Origin: CAWBUW01 sp963792075
GTDB lineage: Bacteria; Chloroflexota; Anaerolineae; Anaerolineales; UBA4823
Assembly: GCA_963792075.1 (NCBI GenBank)
Contig: CAWBUW010000007.1
Location: 186,001-250,000 of the forward strand
Direction: 5' to 3'
Length of the DNA: 64,000 bases
A program made the position numbers and the translations under genes. Numbering within the stretch: the stretch's first letter is position 1; each line of letters starts with the position of its first letter. Shown here piece after piece: positions 62,313-64,000 of the stretch. The notes under the pieces are model-generated. The model did no database searches. It worked only from the letters and a program-made list of their open reading frames with translations, and was not told where the DNA came from.

Positions 62313-64000
62313 TCATGGTCTCCAATTGGCAAGCTCAATATTAAAAACCAAATTCATCCGGAACGAGCTTGAATTTCCTAAATCGTAAATGAAAATATCC
62401 ATGACATTACCTATGGTACCTTCTACCGCTAAATAATCGCCATCAGGTGACCAGGCAACTGTCTTTTCGAGCCAACTTGCCGAGAAAGTGATATTTGTAG
62501 GATTACTGCCATCTGCATTCATGATAAATATATCCAGGTCACCTTGTCTTGAAGAAGAGAAAGAAATTTTATCGCCCAAAGGAGACCATACAGGGTTGTA
62601 ATCTGTTTCGAAATTATTGGTTAGCTGAGTCAGGTTGGTACCATCAGGTTTAATAGTGAAAATTTCAGCGTCACCGTCCATCCCTGACCCAAATAGTACT
62701 TTACTCGCATTTGGAGACCAAGATGCAGCAGATTCGTAGGCATTTGGAGTATTTGTCAGATTTATCAAACCGGTTCCATCGCTTTTGATCAAACAGAGAT
62801 CAGTTTTGGCGTTAACCTGGTTTGATGAACACTCGAATAATATCCATTCGGATGCGGGAGCCCAACGAGGATTATCCTCAGAAACAGTAGGCGAATTAGT
62901 TAAGTTTGTTTTTGCCCCACTAACGATATCTATTATCCAAATGTCTGATGAACTTGATGTCGATGACCAAACCTTGTAAGCAAGCTTTCTGCTTTCGGGT
63001 GACCAGGATGATTGATCACGACTCGAGTTGCTAGTAGTAGCTATATTATGAATATTGCTGCCGTCTGCATTCATTACATATAGTGCTCCATAATTATCAT
63101 TGAAGGCTACAAGTGCACCATTCGGAGACCAGGCTGCTCCCCAATATTTTTTCCCTTGGGGAGGAGCTGCCAATATCGAATAACTACGATTGAGGATATT
63201 CGCCAGATATAAATTCCCCCCGAGTTGGTTTTGGAAGATAATTTGCGGTGGGTGCGGTGTTGGCGTAAATGTTGGTGTTGGTGTTGGTGTTGCGGTTGCG
63301 GTTTTTGTTGGGGTCGGCGTAGGCGGTTTAGGGCGCTCTATCCGAGGCAAAAACACGTGGGAAGGTCCACGGGTAGATGTGGGCGTAGCTGTTGGCGTTC
63401 GGGTGCTCGTTGGAGTTTGTGTAACTGTGCTGGTGGGTGTAGGTGTCGGGGTTCCGGTTGCGGTAGATGTGGGTGTTGCTGTTTTCATCGCTAACACTTC
63501 TACCGTAATCGTCACCGAATTGGATACCGTAATTGTTTCGGATCCACGGACTTGCTGGGCTAATCCTTGAATGGTAAGTGGGTACAAACCCGGCGGTATA
63601 TCCACGCTGGCACCCAGCTCCATTTGAACGCTATTTTCGCAAAAAACCGGGTTGGGGATGAATGCAAAACTCATCCCCACTGGTAATTCCATCAAGCTCA
63701 AGCTGATGGGGGAAGTAAAGTCAAGCGTGCGGGTGATGGCGAACCCAGCCAGAATACTTTCTCCCTGGTAAATCGGGTCAATCACTCCAGGTGGGATCAG
63801 ACCGAAAGCCGGCTGCTCAAAGCTGGCGATAATCTGCACCGTGGTACTGATATCTCCCATATCAGCAATAACCTGAATGGGGTAGTTTTGTGCTGCGATT
63901 CCCTGGCTGGCGGTAAATAGTATCGTCGTGGTAATGTTGGGAGTAACCCATTCTCCAGAGGCAATTTCCGCTTGAAGCCCTTCCGGCAGGCCGGAAAGAG
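62313..64000 (-). CDS. Secreted TolB-like beta-propeller protein (partial, runs off the window)
   Basis: The frame is open from the stop at 62313 to the last base of the window, so the N-terminus is missing; the ATG at 63860 is internal. The visible part has Ig-like strands with repeated ITVEVL/ITTTILF motifs, then Thr/Pro linkers (TPTPTSTVTQTPTSTRTPTA), the motif HVFLPRIERP, and a second linker. A six- or seven-blade TolB/WD40-type propeller follows, with blades marked by WSPNG, WSPES, WAPAS, WSPNAS, WSPLGD and WSPDGD. It is a cell-surface or secreted binding protein and not an obvious part of the defence island. Confidence 0.85.
   Translation of the reverse strand, partial: LSGLPEGLQAEIASGEWVTPNITTTILFTASQGIAAQNYPIQVIADMGDISTTVQIIASFEQPAFGLIPPGVIDPIYQGESILAGFAITRTLDFTSPISLSLMELPVGMSFAFIPNPVFCENSVQMELGASVDIPPGLYPLTIQGLAQQVRGSETITVSNSVTITVEVLAMKTATPTSTATGTPTPTPTSTVTQTPTSTRTPTATPTSTRGPSHVFLPRIERPKPPTPTPTKTATATPTPTPTFTPTPHPPQIIFQNQLGGNLYLANILNRSYSILAAPPQGKKYWGAAWSPNGALVAFNDNYGALYVMNADGSNIHNIATTSNSSRDQSSWSPESRKLAYKVWSSTSSSSDIWIIDIVSGAKTNLTNSPTVSEDNPRWAPASEWILFECSSNQVNAKTDLCLIKSDGTGLINLTNTPNAYESAASWSPNASKVLFGSGMDGDAEIFTIKPDGTNLTQLTNNFETDYNPVWSPLGDKISFSSSRQGDLDIFIMNADGSNPTNITFSASWLEKTVAWSPDGDYLAVEGTIGNVMDIFIYDLGNSSSFRMNLVFNIELANWRP

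Noticed and set aside
63190..63570. Val/Gly-rich plus-strand frame
   Set aside because: It is the reverse of the Thr/Pro linker code of the propeller protein.
1..64000. tRNA or rRNA genes as integration sites
   Set aside because: No cloverleaf or conserved rRNA segment was recognised on either strand by eye; a tRNAscan run would settle it.

Overview
The window looks like a piece of a Chloroflexota (Anaerolineae-like) genome or a large mobile element from one. This is an inference from Pro/Thr-rich secreted proteins with an LP[LI]V-type motif, a Tad-pilus cluster, GC-rich hairpin repeats scattered between genes, and a Rad50/DISARM defence island. No rRNA, tRNA, integrase or CRISPR array was seen, so neither the species nor the ends of the element can be fixed.

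Layout. (1) 1-4.9 kb: an AT-richer flank with the 3' end of an unidentified gene, a large DNA methyltransferase with two catalytic domains, a gene-poor kilobase and a CPBP membrane protease. (2) 5.3-9.7 kb: a tandem OB-fold (SSB-like) protein, a small anchored protein, and a coiled-coil/winged-helix/nuclease-like protein. A 12-copy, 21-bp-phased array of TGTCAAAAAC repeats follows, then a ribbon-helix-helix/VapC toxin-antitoxin pair whose operator sits inside its promoter. (3) 9.7-11.2 kb: a complete IS4-family insertion sequence. (4) 11.7-14.3 kb: a lipoprotein, an orphan gene, and a secreted ComEC-like metallo-beta-lactamase-fold protein with a lamin-tail domain. (5) 14.6-28.9 kb: a large trans-envelope machine. 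It begins with a structured leader RNA and four membrane or secreted proteins, continues with a 1191-residue HerA/VirB4-like ATPase carrying a serine-rich insert, and then a Tad cluster (CpaB, CpaE/TadZ, TadA, TadB, TadC, Flp-like pilin, TadE, TadG-like) and another OB-fold protein. (6) 29.3-39.7 kb: an inverted EcsC/TerB/SHOCT protein, then a DNA-processing operon (Rad52-like, SSB, Zn-binding protein, RadC fused to an extra domain, two unknowns, and a 1286-residue methyltransferase-helicase). (7) 39.7-41.7 kb: two secreted proteins between 61-bp direct repeats derived from the helicase gene's 3' end. (8) 41.8-62.3 kb, all on the minus strand: a defence island centred on DISARM (DrmA, DrmB, DrmC and an Eco57I-like adenine methyltransferase). 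The same operon includes a Rad50-like zinc-hook ATPase, a middle protein and a PIN nuclease, plus an HEPN protein and a truncated TcmP. A DUF262 (GmrSD-like) protein, a PD-(D/E)xK-like protein and a TPR protein lie upstream. (9) 62.3-64 kb: a secreted beta-propeller running off the window.

How the parts may work together. Regions 2, 5 and 6 share GC-rich coding and unusually regular 16-19 bp perfect hairpins just before their ribosome-binding sites. They read as one mobile-element backbone: an iteron-like origin, DNA-processing proteins and a Tad/VirB4 hybrid apparatus that could export DNA or build a pilus (inference). The defence island appears to be assembled by repeated insertion at the 3' end of the methyltransferase gene, because two diverged copies of that gene's C-terminal code remain between the cassettes. 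The most novel candidates are the DISARM operon with an embedded ABC-three-component-like module, the Tad/VirB4 hybrid, the phased repeat array and the structured leader RNAs.
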